A stretch of DNA of 64,000 nt from Caballeronia sp. TF1N1 (GTDB taxonomy: Bacteria > Pseudomonadota > Gammaproteobacteria > Burkholderiales > Burkholderiaceae): assembly GCF_022878925.1 (NCBI RefSeq), contig NZ_CP084631.1, positions 62,001 through 126,000 of the forward strand. The letters run 5' to 3'. Under the pieces are notes generated by a model. The model made no database searches, was not told the origin of the DNA, and saw only the letters and a program-made list of their open reading frames with translations. Shown here in pieces: positions 26,537 through 36,290 of the stretch. The position numbers and the translations under genes were made by a program. Each line of letters opens with the position of its first letter. Positions within the stretch are counted from its first letter, which is position 1.

Positions 26537-27436
26537 TCAGCCCTGGTCCAGAAAAAGCTCGGCCAGCAGGTTCCGCAGCCAACGATGAGCCGGATCGTGG
26601 TGATATCGCGCGTGCCAGTGTTGCTTGACGTCGAAATTCGGAGCGTCGAAAGGCGCAGCGAACCGGACCACGGGAATCGTCGGGCTAAGCAGGTCGCCGA
26701 GTTTTTCAGGCACGGTTGCAAGCAGGTCGGTCTGTGCAACGAGATCGGCCAGCCCGAGATAATTGGGCAGTTCCAGCACGATACGGCGACTCAATTGCTT
26801 CTCGCGCAGCACTTTGTCCACGATCGAATGCCCGGTGCCCGACGTCGTCACGGCGATATGGTCGGCTGCCAGATACGATTGGAGCGTCATGTTCGCACCG
26901 ACCCCTCGTCGATTCGACGAGGCCAGCACAACGTAGCGTTGCTGGAAGAACTTCTGTTGATAGAAGCCGGCCTCCAGTTGCGGCATGAACCCGACCGCAA
27001 GCTCGAGTTCACCCTTCGCTAGCAATTGCGGCGTATCGGCGGAGATATGGCATATCTGCACGCGCGCCTTGGGGGCGGCATCCCGCAGCTTGTTCAAAAG
27101 CGTGGGCAACATGACGATCTGGCTAATATCGGTCATCGCTATGCGGAAAATCTTGCCTTCGCTCATCGGATCGAACGTCGTTTGAAACGACGTCAGTTTT
27201 CTGAACGAAGCCAGCACGTCGACGACATGTTCGTACAGGTCCACGGCGAACGGCGTGGCCTCCATGCCGCGCGGCGTGCGCACGAATAGCGGATCGCGAA
27301 AGTGCTCGCGCAGTTTCGAAAGGCTGAAGGAGATCGTGGACTGAGACAGCCCGAGCTCTTCCGCAGCCTGCGTCACACTGCTCCGCTTATAGGTCTCGGC
27401 AAACACCGAAAGCAACTTCACGTCAATTTCGCACAT
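26537..27436 (-). CDS. LysR-type transcriptional regulator (NodD/NahR-like)
   Basis: 299 residues. The N-terminal winged helix (KLLSVFAETYKRSSVTQAAE, LGLSQSTISFSLSKLREHF, then DPLFVRTPRGMEAT) is followed by a LysR substrate domain. The layout with VRTPRGMEATPFA is that of the NodD/NahR/LeuO branch, which responds to aromatic compounds. Its downstream neighbour is the convergent porin; upstream lies the same-strand FUSC efflux gene, so it may control one or both. Confidence 0.9.
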   Translation of the reverse strand: MCEIDVKLLSVFAETYKRSSVTQAAEELGLSQSTISFSLSKLREHFRDPLFVRTPRGMEATPFAVDLYEHVVDVLASFRKLTSFQTTFDPMSEGKIFRIAMTDISQIVMLPTLLNKLRDAAPKARVQICHISADTPQLLAKGELELAVGFMPQLEAGFYQQKFFQQRYVVLASSNRRGVGANMTLQSYLAADHIAVTTSGTGHSIVDKVLREKQLSRRIVLELPNYLGLADLVAQTDLLATVPEKLGDLLSPTIPVVRFAAPFDAPNFDVKQHWHARYHHDPAHRWLRNLLAELFLDQG

Positions 27437-27507
27437 GGTTCAATTCCGTTAGCCTCGACGGCAAACTCGATGCCACATCGCGCCATCCGTTGCCGAGAGA
27501 TCGTCGA

Positions 27508-29532
27508 TCAGCGACGCGCAGGTCGCTCGTTCGGGAAGATGGCCAGGCGTATGCCCGACAAAGCAACGGCAAGCGGGCCTGCGCGGCCCGCCGACCATGC
27601 CGATACATCGATGAGGACGTCGTCAAGTTCGTAGAGCAGCGCGCGAGGAGGAGCGGCGACTCTGCCCGGCGCCGCGTCGAACGCCGCTCCGATATGCGCA
27701 AGAAGTTTCTCCACCTTTTCCAACAGGGGCGGCGGCAACGCGCGAGAGAGCCGGCGGAGGTCCATGGCGTTGGCCCCGAGACGAAGTTCACGCAGCAATG
27801 CCTCGTCGAGCCGATGCGCCTCCGTATCCTCCATGCTCTTTAGCTTGATCGTGACCAGATAGAACCGGTCGAGCATGCGCCGAACGAACTCGATTCTCGC
27901 CGTCCTCGAATACGCGGACCGATGGCGGGCCTGAAGCGCCTGCCGCAGATCGAGGCGAGCAGCGTCGGCAATCCGCGCGGCGCTCCATTGCGCGCTCCTC
28001 GCCCGCATGACCGCGATAACCAGGGTGGTGAGAACGATGCCGACCATCAAGGCAAGCCCCGCGTTCAAGGACGCGGAGAAGTCGGAAACGTACCGGTTGT
28101 TCAGGCCGACGAGCGTCGACACGTTTGTCGAAATGACCATGCCCACGAAGTTCGTGCGCGGGTTCGCGATAAGAAGCCCGAGCACCAGGAAGGCCGGCGC
28201 CATGAACAGCGCAGCCAATTCGAAGGTGGTGGCTGCCGGAAGGATGACGGTCGAATAGACGAGACTGATGACGATGGCCACCAGCGCGAACGTACCAAAC
28301 TTCTTCATCGACGGCAGCGGGCTATCCTGCGTTGCGAAGAACGAGCAAGCGACGGCCGCGATCATTGGCACGGACGCTCCGTCGGTCCAGCCGGTGAGAA
28401 TCCAGACCGCACAGCCGGTCAGAATAGAAATGACCGCGGTGGCGCACGAAAGCAACGCAAGCCGCCTGTCCACGTGACGCCGGAAGCCGAAGCGCCGTTT
28501 CCTGGCCGGCAGCCGGACGCCGGGTGCCCGAAGCCGGGTCTCGTACCGCGCATAGTCACGCATCACATCAATCAGCTCGCGCAACCGCTCGAGCAAACCC
28601 AGATAAAGCAGATCGTTCGGGTCGTCGCCCTCGCTATGCTGCGTTCTTAGCTCGGCGGTTCTGCGGCCAAGCTCGTCAAGCGACGGCGCGCCCTGATCGT
28701 CGTCGAGATACGCATTCAGAAGCGCGATCAACTCGTGCATTCGAGGCGGGAGTGCAATCTTCTGCGACTGAAAGAATGCCATTCGCTCTTCTATCGAGGA
28801 GAGAATGGGCAGCAGCTTCTCGAGACTCCACTGGAGTGAATGAAGGGCTTGCTGCTCGCTTCGCAACTCGGGGCTGTCGAAGGGCACGTTCACGAGCAGC
28901 GCATCCAGATCGATCGGATGCCTCGACATTAGAGGCACGGAAGCGGCCGGTAGCGACGCATTGTCGATCAACGCGCCCAGCACGAGCGACGCCCATTGCC
29001 TGCTGTCGCGCATCCACAGGTCGATACGTGAACGAACCGCATCGGCCACGCTCTTCGGCGCGATGAGACCATGAATCAGCGCGCTGCACACCACCGCGAG
29101 CGAGATTTCCTCGACACGTGCAACAGCTGTGTTGAAGATGTCCTCGGGACGGTCTACTCCGGGAAAAGCGATGAACGCCACGCTATACCCCGCGAGCATA
29201 AAAATATAGCTCCGCGGTGAACGGTCCTGGAGCGAGATATAAAGGCAACCCGCTACCCAGAGCGCCAGTGCGAGACAGAGCAACTCGGGCGCCTGAACCA
29301 GCGCGGGAACCAGCAGCACGGAAGCCGCCGCCCCCAGAATCGTGCCGGCCACGCGATACAACGACTTCGATGCGGTCGCGGCCGCGAACGGCTGCGACAC
29401 CACATACACGGTCGTGACCGCCCATCCCGGCCGGTCCAGCCCCGTTGCGAGCGCGATATAGAGGGCGAGCAAGGCAGCGCCATACGTTTTAACCGAGAAA
29501 AGCCACGCTTCCCGGTCACACAGGTTGTTCAT
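27508..29532 (-). CDS. FUSC-family aromatic acid efflux protein (AaeB-like)
   Basis: 674 residues with two blocks of about six membrane helices (about residues 12-165 and 350-510) each followed by a cytoplasmic helical part: the FUSC/AaeB layout. The start LFSVKTYGAALLALYIALATGL and PYWAVTTVYVV-like WAVTTVYVVSQP are typical. AaeB exports hydroxybenzoates as a relief valve. Here no AaeA adaptor is adjacent, but aromatic genes follow, so a role in hydroxybenzoate homeostasis is plausible. The end of the gene lies 71 bp before the LysR start. Confidence 0.85.
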   Translation of the reverse strand: MNNLCDREAWLFSVKTYGAALLALYIALATGLDRPGWAVTTVYVVSQPFAAATASKSLYRVAGTILGAAASVLLVPALVQAPELLCLALALWVAGCLYISLQDRSPRSYIFMLAGYSVAFIAFPGVDRPEDIFNTAVARVEEISLAVVCSALIHGLIAPKSVADAVRSRIDLWMRDSRQWASLVLGALIDNASLPAASVPLMSRHPIDLDALLVNVPFDSPELRSEQQALHSLQWSLEKLLPILSSIEERMAFFQSQKIALPPRMHELIALLNAYLDDDQGAPSLDELGRRTAELRTQHSEGDDPNDLLYLGLLERLRELIDVMRDYARYETRLRAPGVRLPARKRRFGFRRHVDRRLALLSCATAVISILTGCAVWILTGWTDGASVPMIAAVACSFFATQDSPLPSMKKFGTFALVAIVISLVYSTVILPAATTFELAALFMAPAFLVLGLLIANPRTNFVGMVISTNVSTLVGLNNRYVSDFSASLNAGLALMVGIVLTTLVIAVMRARSAQWSAARIADAARLDLRQALQARHRSAYSRTARIEFVRRMLDRFYLVTIKLKSMEDTEAHRLDEALLRELRLGANAMDLRRLSRALPPPLLEKVEKLLAHIGAAFDAAPGRVAAPPRALLYELDDVLIDVSAWSAGRAGPLAVALSGIRLAIFPNERPARR

Positions 29533-29579
29533 CTGCCCCGCCGCTCTCTCTCATCCGTCAACGCTTCCGTCCATAGCCG

Positions 29580-30383
29580 TCAATGCGGCGTCAGCACGGC
29601 GCCACCGCACACTGAAATGACCTGACCGGTCACGTACCTTGACAGATCGGTCACGAGAAACTCCAGTACGTTCGTGCAGTCTTCGGCCACACCGAACCGG
29701 CGCAATGGAATGCCTGCCATCTCGTCTGCCGTTCCGACGCCCCGTTCCGCGGCCTTCGATGCGACCCGTCCCGTCATCATCACGCCGGGCGAGATGCAAT
29801 TGGCCCGAATGCCGGACGGGCCGACTTCCGCCGCCAGATAGCGCGTGTAGGTCGTGATCGCGGCCTTGCTGGCTCCGTAGGCCGAGAGCTTCCCTCCTTT
29901 GTAGGTCGTAATGCCGCTCTGCGCGGACGTATTGACCACCACGCCGGATTGCTGTTGCTTCATCACCGGCGCGACTGCCTGACAGCAGAACACGGCGCTC
30001 ATGTAATTCAGGTCCATCAGGAAGCGTGTGTCCTCTTCCGGCGACTCGCTGGCGGCGCTTCGCTCGGCAGGCGTCAACGCCCCGCCTGCGTTATTGACCA
30101 GGATGTCGATCCGGCCGAACTCGCCGAGCACGCGCTCGACCATTGCCTTGACCTGCTGACGCTCGGTCAGATCGGCCTGAATGCCGATGCTTCGCCGGCC
30201 GAGTGCCTGCACTTCGTCGCTTACGGTCGGGGCGCTCAACTTCTCGCCGAACTCGGCAGCTGCGGCGAGGTCGATATCGACCACCACGACATCGGCGCCG
30301 AGTTCCGCGAGCCGCAGCGCATACGAGCGCCCCAAACCTCTCGCACCGCCCGTGACGATCGCTACTTGTCCCTTCAACTTCAT
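29580..30383 (-). CDS. SDR-family oxidoreductase
   Basis: 267 residues. TGGARGLG (cofactor loop), NNAGG, the catalytic Ser in NTSAQSG, YGASK (Tyr and Lys) and CISPGVM are all present, so this is a classical NAD(P)-dependent short-chain dehydrogenase. ATGAAGTTGAAGG follows a GAGGGAGAAAACG binding site. It is the fifth-from-first gene in a minus-strand set that includes a flavoprotein, a VOC protein, an MFS carrier and DUF3237. The substrate is unknown. Confidence 0.92.
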   Translation of the reverse strand: MKLKGQVAIVTGGARGLGRSYALRLAELGADVVVVDIDLAAAAEFGEKLSAPTVSDEVQALGRRSIGIQADLTERQQVKAMVERVLGEFGRIDILVNNAGGALTPAERSAASESPEEDTRFLMDLNYMSAVFCCQAVAPVMKQQQSGVVVNTSAQSGITTYKGGKLSAYGASKAAITTYTRYLAAEVGPSGIRANCISPGVMMTGRVASKAAERGVGTADEMAGIPLRRFGVAEDCTNVLEFLVTDLSRYVTGQVISVCGGAVLTPH

Positions 30384-30431
30384 CGTTTTCTCCCTCGACG
30401 AAATTCTTGCGTTTGTGATGTCTTCGCCGGG

Positions 30432-30929
30432 TTATTTGATTTCGAAGACGCTGTACACGGGACCCGTGCTCAAGCGATGGCCCACGCCGACGGCGAGGAT
30501 GTTGTTGAGCCACTGATACTTGCCCTGAGGCGCTTCGAAAGTCGGCGCAATGCGGAAGTAGTACGACGCCGGGTCGACTTCCTGACCTTTGTCCATGCGC
30601 TTCTTCACTTCGTCCGACATCTGCCGGATGCCGTAGTAGGTCATCGAGATATGGACGTCGTCGTCGGTCTTCAGAATCAGCCGTGCATCGAGCGTGGTAC
30701 TGCCATCGCTGCGCACGGCCAGCAGGTCGCTCGATCCCTCCAGCACGCTGGCTGAAATCTTTTCTCCTTCGACGGACCCCGATACGACCACGCCGATACG
30801 CCGGTTGGCCGCGGGCGTTTCGCCGACGACGATGATCGGCTTGACCGACAGCCTGAGCACGAATATCGGTTCCGCTTCGAGTGTTTGCAGCGCAGCGGGA
30901 AGTTCCTTGAGCGAGGAATGACGGGTCAT
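30432..30929 (-). CDS. DUF3237 domain protein
   Basis: 165 residues. After an N-terminal helix the protein forms the DUF3237 barrel pattern: NRRIGVVVSGSVEGEKISASVLEGSSD, then DARLILKTDDDVHISMTYYGIR, and a final GRLSTG-like GHRLSTGPVYSVFEI. DUF3237 proteins often occur in aromatic and terpenoid degradation clusters, and no reaction is firmly assigned in my knowledge. Its position between SDR and MFS genes supports a catabolic function. Confidence 0.88.
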   Translation of the reverse strand: MTRHSSLKELPAALQTLEAEPIFVLRLSVKPIIVVGETPAANRRIGVVVSGSVEGEKISASVLEGSSDLLAVRSDGSTTLDARLILKTDDDVHISMTYYGIRQMSDEVKKRMDKGQEVDPASYYFRIAPTFEAPQGKYQWLNNILAVGVGHRLSTGPVYSVFEIK

Positions 30930-31018
30930 GGATAAACCTCGATACGATGTTGGCGATCAGGTGCGCAGCGCGCTTGACGAATCTGGCCTCGGGCGGCCGC
31001 GCACCTGGTGAAATGGAC

Positions 31019-32278
31019 TTACGCTGCCGCGGTCTCGCTTCCGTCGGTCTCGTACTTGTACGGGCCGAGACACAGCACGAGCACGCCTGCGATCACCACC
31101 GAGATGGCGATTCCGATAATCGCAAGCTTGTAGGAGCCTGTCAGGGTGTAGGAAGAACTGAGCGCGAAGATCCCGAACGCACCGCCTTGCGCGAACAGGA
31201 ACATCGCGACGCCGAGGACTCGCGCATACAGTTGCTTGGGGATATAACGGCTGATGATGTAGGCGACGATATCGCCCTCTGCGCCCAGTCCGAGCCCGAT
31301 GCACACCGCGCCGACATAAAGCATGTCCAGCGAGTGCGTCGTGGAAAGAACGATGACGCCGGCCGTGCAGATGGCGAAGATGATCGCCGTCAAAAGCGGC
31401 GCGAACATGCGGTCGAGCAGTGCGCCGACCACGAAACGCGACGCAATCGAACTGAGGCTGACGGCCGACAGGACGGCCACCGCGGTGGCGGCGGGAAATC
31501 CCCGGTCGATCGTCATCGAGACCATCTGCGACATCATTCCGTAAGTCGACGCGGACACGAAGAACACAGCGAAGCAGATCAGCCAGAACACCCGGTGACG
31601 AATCACCTCGCTCATTGGCATCCCCGCCGAGCGGCCTTTGCGCTTGGCCGCAAGACGTTCCTGTTCCCATGCCTTAGGCATGCGCACCACGAAAATGTAG
31701 GCGAGCGCGTGCAGGACGCCGCCGATCGCGCCCATCGCGACGAATACCGAACGCCAGCCGTAGTCCTTGAGGATGAGGGAAACGATGAACGGCGTAACGG
31801 TTCCGCACAGTCCAAGGCCCACGTTCAGGACGCCCAACGCGAGTCCCCGGTTACGTTCGAACCAGGCCGTGACGACGATCGAATAGACCGTCGGGGTTAC
31901 GGCGCCGGCGCCCAGACCGATGAACGCACAGATGACATAGAGCATGGTCAGGCTGGGCGGCAGAAGCGACAGCACCATGATGCCCACGCCGAATAGAATG
32001 GCCATCGGCGTAGCGATTCGAATGCCGTATCGATCCACCAGGAAGCCTAGCGCCAGCAGCCCGATGCCGTCGCATACCGTGAAGATGGACAGGCCCGACG
32101 AAATCTGCAGGCGATTCCATCTGAAGGTCGCGACCAGGGACGGCGAGAGCACGTTGAACAGAACGTTCATCATGTTGACGCCGAAAATGAGTGCGACGAA
32201 TCCCGTCAGCACGTAGAGCCAGGGACGTAGCCTGCTTGTCTGCCCGACGGCGATGGCGCCGGTTGATGTCGTTTCCAC
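31019..32278 (-). CDS. MFS transporter, monocarboxylate/oxalate-formate type
   Basis: About 419 residues, twelve predicted helices. GTG 32278 is chosen because GAGGAGACTGTCA precedes it; a longer start at 32332 would overlap the upstream VOC gene. Shared motifs with the carrier at 648-1910 (GLGAGAVTPTVYSIVVTAWF, NVGLGLCGTVTPF) show they are paralogues. It probably brings the pathway substrate into the cell. A stop at 31019 is 90 bp before the DUF3237 start. Confidence 0.88.
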   Translation of the reverse strand: METTSTGAIAVGQTSRLRPWLYVLTGFVALIFGVNMMNVLFNVLSPSLVATFRWNRLQISSGLSIFTVCDGIGLLALGFLVDRYGIRIATPMAILFGVGIMVLSLLPPSLTMLYVICAFIGLGAGAVTPTVYSIVVTAWFERNRGLALGVLNVGLGLCGTVTPFIVSLILKDYGWRSVFVAMGAIGGVLHALAYIFVVRMPKAWEQERLAAKRKGRSAGMPMSEVIRHRVFWLICFAVFFVSASTYGMMSQMVSMTIDRGFPAATAVAVLSAVSLSSIASRFVVGALLDRMFAPLLTAIIFAICTAGVIVLSTTHSLDMLYVGAVCIGLGLGAEGDIVAYIISRYIPKQLYARVLGVAMFLFAQGGAFGIFALSSSYTLTGSYKLAIIGIAISVVIAGVLVLCLGPYKYETDGSETAAA

Positions 32279-32304
32279 TGACAGTCTCCTCAAAGTTCTA
32301 GTTC

Positions 32305-33237
32305 TTAGGGTTTCGTCTGGCAGAAGCCCCAACGGACACCGAGGGTCTTCGCTGCGTCGGTGAACAGGCCTTCCTTCGTTTCGATGAACGGCACGCTTTG
32401 AGCCTTCAGATGCTGCGCGGCTGCCGCAACGTCCTTCACCTCGAACGAGATGCCGACATAGCGATCGCCCATCGCTTTGTTTCCGTCGATGTCGAGGATC
32501 GACCCGCTACGCGGAGTCGTGAAACGCAGATTCGACTTCGCGTAGGCGATCGTCACGTAGTCGGCGTCGAGCGACTTGTCATAGCCTTCGGAAATCACCT
32601 TGCCGCCTAGTACATCGACATAGAGACGCTGAGCGCGTGCGCGGTCGTTCGTGTGAATGTCGTGATAGGCCGACCGGACGATGCCGAGCGGATCCTTCGA
32701 ATCGACGCAGCCGTCCTCCCATTTGTCGCTGAGACGGGGATCGCCTTTTTCCGCGTAGTAATCCCAATGTCTGCGCCCCATTTCGAAGAACTCGTAGGTC
32801 AGGCCGGTATCTTCCGGAATCGACCAGATCATCGGGCAATCCGCCACCATGTTGGACGCCGGCACATCGCCATCCCTGATGACCTCGCCTTCCTGATTTC
32901 TCGTCCGGAAGCCGTGCTTCTCGAGGTGAATCGACACGGCCTTGATATCGTCCGTGTACCAGGCGATGTCGACGAGTTGTCGGACTTCCGGATAGACCGC
33001 CTTCTTGCCATCCGGCAATTTCAGCAGTGACGGGCAGAGCGCATCGAGGCAGACATCCGCGATGACGTAGAAGTACGAGTAGTTCAGCGGATAGCTCGGA
33101 TTGAGCCACTCGATATGCCACTTTTCTTCCCAGCGCACGGCGGGCCGATTGAATACTCGCGCAAACCAGCTGGACGTTTCGTCAAGGTTTTCGACGAGAA
33201 CAGTCGGGTGAAACATCATCGGCATCGGGTTAAACAT
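32305..33237 (-). CDS. VOC-superfamily (extradiol dioxygenase-like) protein
   Basis: 310 residues with two vicinal-oxygen-chelate modules: about 8-145 (FHPTVLVENLDETSSWFARVF) and about 190-305 (YHDIHTNDRARAQRLYVDVL then YVGISFEVKDVAAAAQHL). His at position 10 and His193 with Glu residues late in each module are candidate metal ligands, but the exact 2-His-1-Glu set cannot be fixed by eye. It could be a ring-cleaving dioxygenase, isomerase or lyase. It sits 51 bp after the flavoprotein gene in the catabolic set. Confidence 0.8.
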   Translation of the reverse strand: MFNPMPMMFHPTVLVENLDETSSWFARVFNRPAVRWEEKWHIEWLNPSYPLNYSYFYVIADVCLDALCPSLLKLPDGKKAVYPEVRQLVDIAWYTDDIKAVSIHLEKHGFRTRNQEGEVIRDGDVPASNMVADCPMIWSIPEDTGLTYEFFEMGRRHWDYYAEKGDPRLSDKWEDGCVDSKDPLGIVRSAYHDIHTNDRARAQRLYVDVLGGKVISEGYDKSLDADYVTIAYAKSNLRFTTPRSGSILDIDGNKAMGDRYVGISFEVKDVAAAAQHLKAQSVPFIETKEGLFTDAAKTLGVRWGFCQTKP

Positions 33238-33288
33238 TCGTCTCTTCCTTTCTTCGTGAGCGCAGGGAACGGCTCGTGGTCAATGCAT

Positions 33289-35055
33289 TCAATTGGTGGT
33301 CCGCTGCCTGAGCACCGGATTCGTGATTCGCTGCATGGCTGTCAGTGCTTCGGCATCAGACTTTCCCGCGGCATGCATGGCCGCGCGATAGGCAAACGTC
33401 AGAGCCGGTCCGAGCGTCGTGCCTGGGCCCGGATAGGTTCCGAGCATCACGGAAGCCATGTCGTTGCCGCACGCGTACAGTCCTTTCAGGGCGTCGCCGT
33501 TTTCGTCGAGCACCTGGGCGTCTTCGTTGGTCCTGAGCCCGGCGCTCGTCGCGATATCGCCCGGCCACACGGCAAGCGCGACGAAGGGTCCGCTCTTGAT
33601 TTCCGCGAGACAGGGATTGGGCTTCACGTCTGGGTCGCCATTGAAGCGATTGAGTTCGGTCTCACCCTTGCCGAAATCGACATCGTTGCCCTGTCGGGCG
33701 TAGGCGTTGAAGCGGTCGACCGTCTTCGAGAGTTCGCAGGGATCCACGCAAATCTTGGCGGCGAGTTCGGCAATCGTATTGGCAACCTGGACGTAGCCCG
33801 ACCGTTCGAAGGGTTTAAGATTCTGCGTGCCCGGATAGATGATGCCGAGCCCGTAGCGCGTCACGAAGCTCGCCTCGCAAAGCAGATACGCGGGCGTGCC
33901 TCGCGCCAGCCCCGTGTCGGAGAGCATGGCGTCCACGAAGTCGTGATACGAGCATCCTTCGTTGACGAAGCGTTGCGCCCGGTCGTTCACCGCAATCAGG
34001 CCCGGCTTCGCACGGTCCAGCAAGAGATGGGGAAACAACCCGGAGCTTCCATCCGCGCGCTTGACCACCGACATTGGCGTCCAGAATCCGCCTCTGCCGT
34101 GCTCCTTCACGTCGACCGCAGCGCCGGTGCGTCGTGCGAGTTCGATGCCGTCGCCTGTGTTGCCGGGGCTTGCGAGCGAGAAATCCGCCGGGTTGGTTGG
34201 CATGAGTTCCGCCCGGAGCGCGGCGCTATGCCCGAAGCCGCCAGTGGCGATCACCACGCCTTTGCGTGCCCGGATTCGCTGGGTCGATTCCCCCGTCCGC
34301 ACGACTGCGCCGAGCACCGTATTCCCTTCCCGGATGAGTTGCGACGCATGCGAGTTGAGAAGCAAGGGCACATTGCGCTTGCGCAGGCTGAAAAAAAGAC
34401 GCGCCACCAGAGCATTGCCCATCACCAGACGCGTGCCGCGGCTGAATCTAAGGCGGTCCATGAAGTACCGCGAGACCAGCCGCCCGGCGTAGACGAAATT
34501 CTTGACCGAACGGAAGCGCCCGAGCAGCGGAGGCAGATCTGCCTTACCCACCATCATGCCGCCGAGAACGAGAAACTCCGGAATGGGCGGACGCACCTTT
34601 TCGAAATCTGTCCCGAGCAGGCGCCCGTCGAACATTTCCGGCACCAGCGCTCGACCGAAGACGGCCGCGCCCGGCAGGTCACGGTAATCCGGATGCTTGC
34701 CGCACGGTACGAAGCGAACGTCGGAGCGCTCCCTCAGATAGTCGACCATCTGCGGACCGGTCGCAAGATACGCATCGCGCACCGGGTTGCTGCCATCTTC
34801 CCCGGCGAGAAGCCGCATGTACTTCTCCGCGTCCCTCGGGTCGTCCTTATACCCTGCATCCCGACTCTGCTTGTTGCCAGGGATCCAGATGGAACCTGCG
34901 GAGGTCGATGCCGTACCGCCCACCCTGTCGGTCTTCTCCACAACCAGGGATTCGAGGCCCTCGATAGACGAGACCAGTGCGGCGGCAAGCCCACCGGCGC
35001 CGGCGCCCAGAACCAGAACGTCCACTTCCTTGTCCCACTGTTTCTCGACCGACAC
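33289..35055 (-). CDS. FAD-dependent dehydrogenase (3-ketosteroid dehydrogenase/fumarate reductase type)
   Basis: 588 residues. N-terminal FAD site VLVLGAGAGGLAAALVSS (residues 13-30), GGTASTSAGSIWIPGN, and the C-terminal FAD-closing motif (GLYACGNDMASVM, then GTYPGPGTTLGPALTFAYRA). This is the architecture of KstD-like Delta1-dehydrogenases and related FAD_binding_2 enzymes. Such enzymes oxidise ring C-C bonds. In this cluster it could aromatise or desaturate a cyclic substrate. It is the second gene of the unit behind the SDR at 35271. Confidence 0.9.
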   Translation of the reverse strand: MSVEKQWDKEVDVLVLGAGAGGLAAALVSSIEGLESLVVEKTDRVGGTASTSAGSIWIPGNKQSRDAGYKDDPRDAEKYMRLLAGEDGSNPVRDAYLATGPQMVDYLRERSDVRFVPCGKHPDYRDLPGAAVFGRALVPEMFDGRLLGTDFEKVRPPIPEFLVLGGMMVGKADLPPLLGRFRSVKNFVYAGRLVSRYFMDRLRFSRGTRLVMGNALVARLFFSLRKRNVPLLLNSHASQLIREGNTVLGAVVRTGESTQRIRARKGVVIATGGFGHSAALRAELMPTNPADFSLASPGNTGDGIELARRTGAAVDVKEHGRGGFWTPMSVVKRADGSSGLFPHLLLDRAKPGLIAVNDRAQRFVNEGCSYHDFVDAMLSDTGLARGTPAYLLCEASFVTRYGLGIIYPGTQNLKPFERSGYVQVANTIAELAAKICVDPCELSKTVDRFNAYARQGNDVDFGKGETELNRFNGDPDVKPNPCLAEIKSGPFVALAVWPGDIATSAGLRTNEDAQVLDENGDALKGLYACGNDMASVMLGTYPGPGTTLGPALTFAYRAAMHAAGKSDAEALTAMQRITNPVLRQRTTN

Positions 35056-35270
35056 AGGGTTTCTCCAGTTTCAAACGAATGTGCCGCCTCGCGCGATGCG
35101 CAGACGGCGTCGAAGCCGCGCCTGAGGATCACCACGTCCTTCAGTCTCGCGTCGACACAAACAAAAACAACGTAGTTGTACTACGCGCCTCGTCCCCGCG
35201 CCGCGCCGCTTTTGCCGCGCCGGCTTCGAAGTCACGTCATGGCGTGCCGGACATCGCGCAGAAGGCGCGC

Positions 35271-36038
35271 TTAGCCCATGAATGCGCCGCCGTTCACGTC
35301 GATGGTCGCGCCCGTGATGTAGGCCGACCCGTCCGATGCGAGGAAACTCACCGTCGAGCCGATTTCGGCCGGCGTCCCGACGCGGCCGAGCGGAATGCCT
35401 TTCATGGACTTGGCGATGATGTCGGCAGACTGGCGCGAGGAGATATCCGACTCGATCCGGCCCGGAGCAATGCAGTTGGCCGTGATGCCGGACGCGCCGC
35501 ATTCGCCCGCAAGCATCCGTGTCATTCCGATCAGGCCGGCTTTGGCGGCCGAGTAATGGACATTGCTGGCGGCGACGTACGTGCGACCCGCGCGCGACGT
35601 GACATTCACAATGCGCCCCCACTTCCGCTGCTTCATGGCCGGGACGAATCCACGGCAAAGCAGAAACGGCGCTCGCAAGTTCACGTTCATCATGAGTTCC
35701 CAGCCATCGTCGGTGACTTCTTCAACGAAGAATTTCGAACCATCCGGCTTGTCCAGATTGATGCCCGCGTTGTTGACCAGCACGTCGCATCCGCCGAAGG
35801 TGCCATGAACCTCGTCGACGAAGGCGTTGATCTCCTGCTTGTCCGACAGGTCGGCGACATAGCCCTTGACCTTCGCTCCGCCGCGCTCGAGTCGAGCGGC
35901 CGCATCGATGACGCTCGGGTCACGGTCAAGCATCAGCACCGTCAGTCCATCGTCGTGCAATAGGGCGGCGATCCCGTGGCCCAGGGATCGAGCAGAACCG
36001 GTAACAACGGCAATGCGGTCTTGAGGTCTCTTATCCAC
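35271..36038 (-). CDS. SDR-family oxidoreductase, first gene of catabolic set
   Basis: 255 residues from GTG 36038, which has GGAAGGCGCTACAGC upstream. A longer start at 36095 would add a non-homologous leader. VVTGSARSLGHGIA, NNAGINLDK, VTSRAG, YSAAK and CIAPGRIESD give a complete SDR signature, close to FabG-type 3-oxoacyl reductases. It is divergent from the TetR gene; an extended inverted repeat lies in between, so it is the likely controlled gene. Confidence 0.92.
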   Translation of the reverse strand: MDKRPQDRIAVVTGSARSLGHGIAALLHDDGLTVLMLDRDPSVIDAAARLERGGAKVKGYVADLSDKQEINAFVDEVHGTFGGCDVLVNNAGINLDKPDGSKFFVEEVTDDGWELMMNVNLRAPFLLCRGFVPAMKQRKWGRIVNVTSRAGRTYVAASNVHYSAAKAGLIGMTRMLAGECGASGITANCIAPGRIESDISSRQSADIIAKSMKGIPLGRVGTPAEIGSTVSFLASDGSAYITGATIDVNGGAFMG

Positions 36039-36106
36039 GCTGTAGCGCCTTCCAGAGTTGGTTTGCGGCGGCCGATCGACAGCCGGGGCCGACACTCGCC
36101 GCTTAA

Positions 36107-36148
36107 AACAAGTCAGATGACCAATATTAACAGGTCGTTTGACTTGTT
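36107..36148. promoter_or_regulatory. Long inverted repeat, candidate TetR operator
   Basis: AACAAGTCAGATGACC and, 10 bases on, GGTCGTTTGACTTGTT are inverted repeats with 14 of 16 positions matching by eye. It lies in the 252-bp divergent region between the SDR and TetR genes. A second small palindrome, GTTTATAAAC, is at 36210-36219, and TATAAT at 36250 may be the -10 box of the TetR gene. Confidence 0.65.
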
Positions 36149-36290
36149 ATCAACGCCTGCCCTATAGGGGAAAACGCGACATATCCTGGGTATTCATCAA
36201 AACTATACTGTTTATAAACGACATTTTTCGCTCGACGGTGACCGAGTATAATTATGCAAATGACCGGTTAATGATAAATATCCGAACTTG

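Noticed and set aside
30947..31996. 349-codon plus-strand frame
   Set aside because: Antisense to the MFS carrier, composition of a GC-rich shadow.
33115..35175. 686-codon open frame on the plus strand
   Set aside because: Exactly antisense to the VOC and FAD genes; His/Arg-rich composition of a shadow frame in high-GC DNA, no family motifs.
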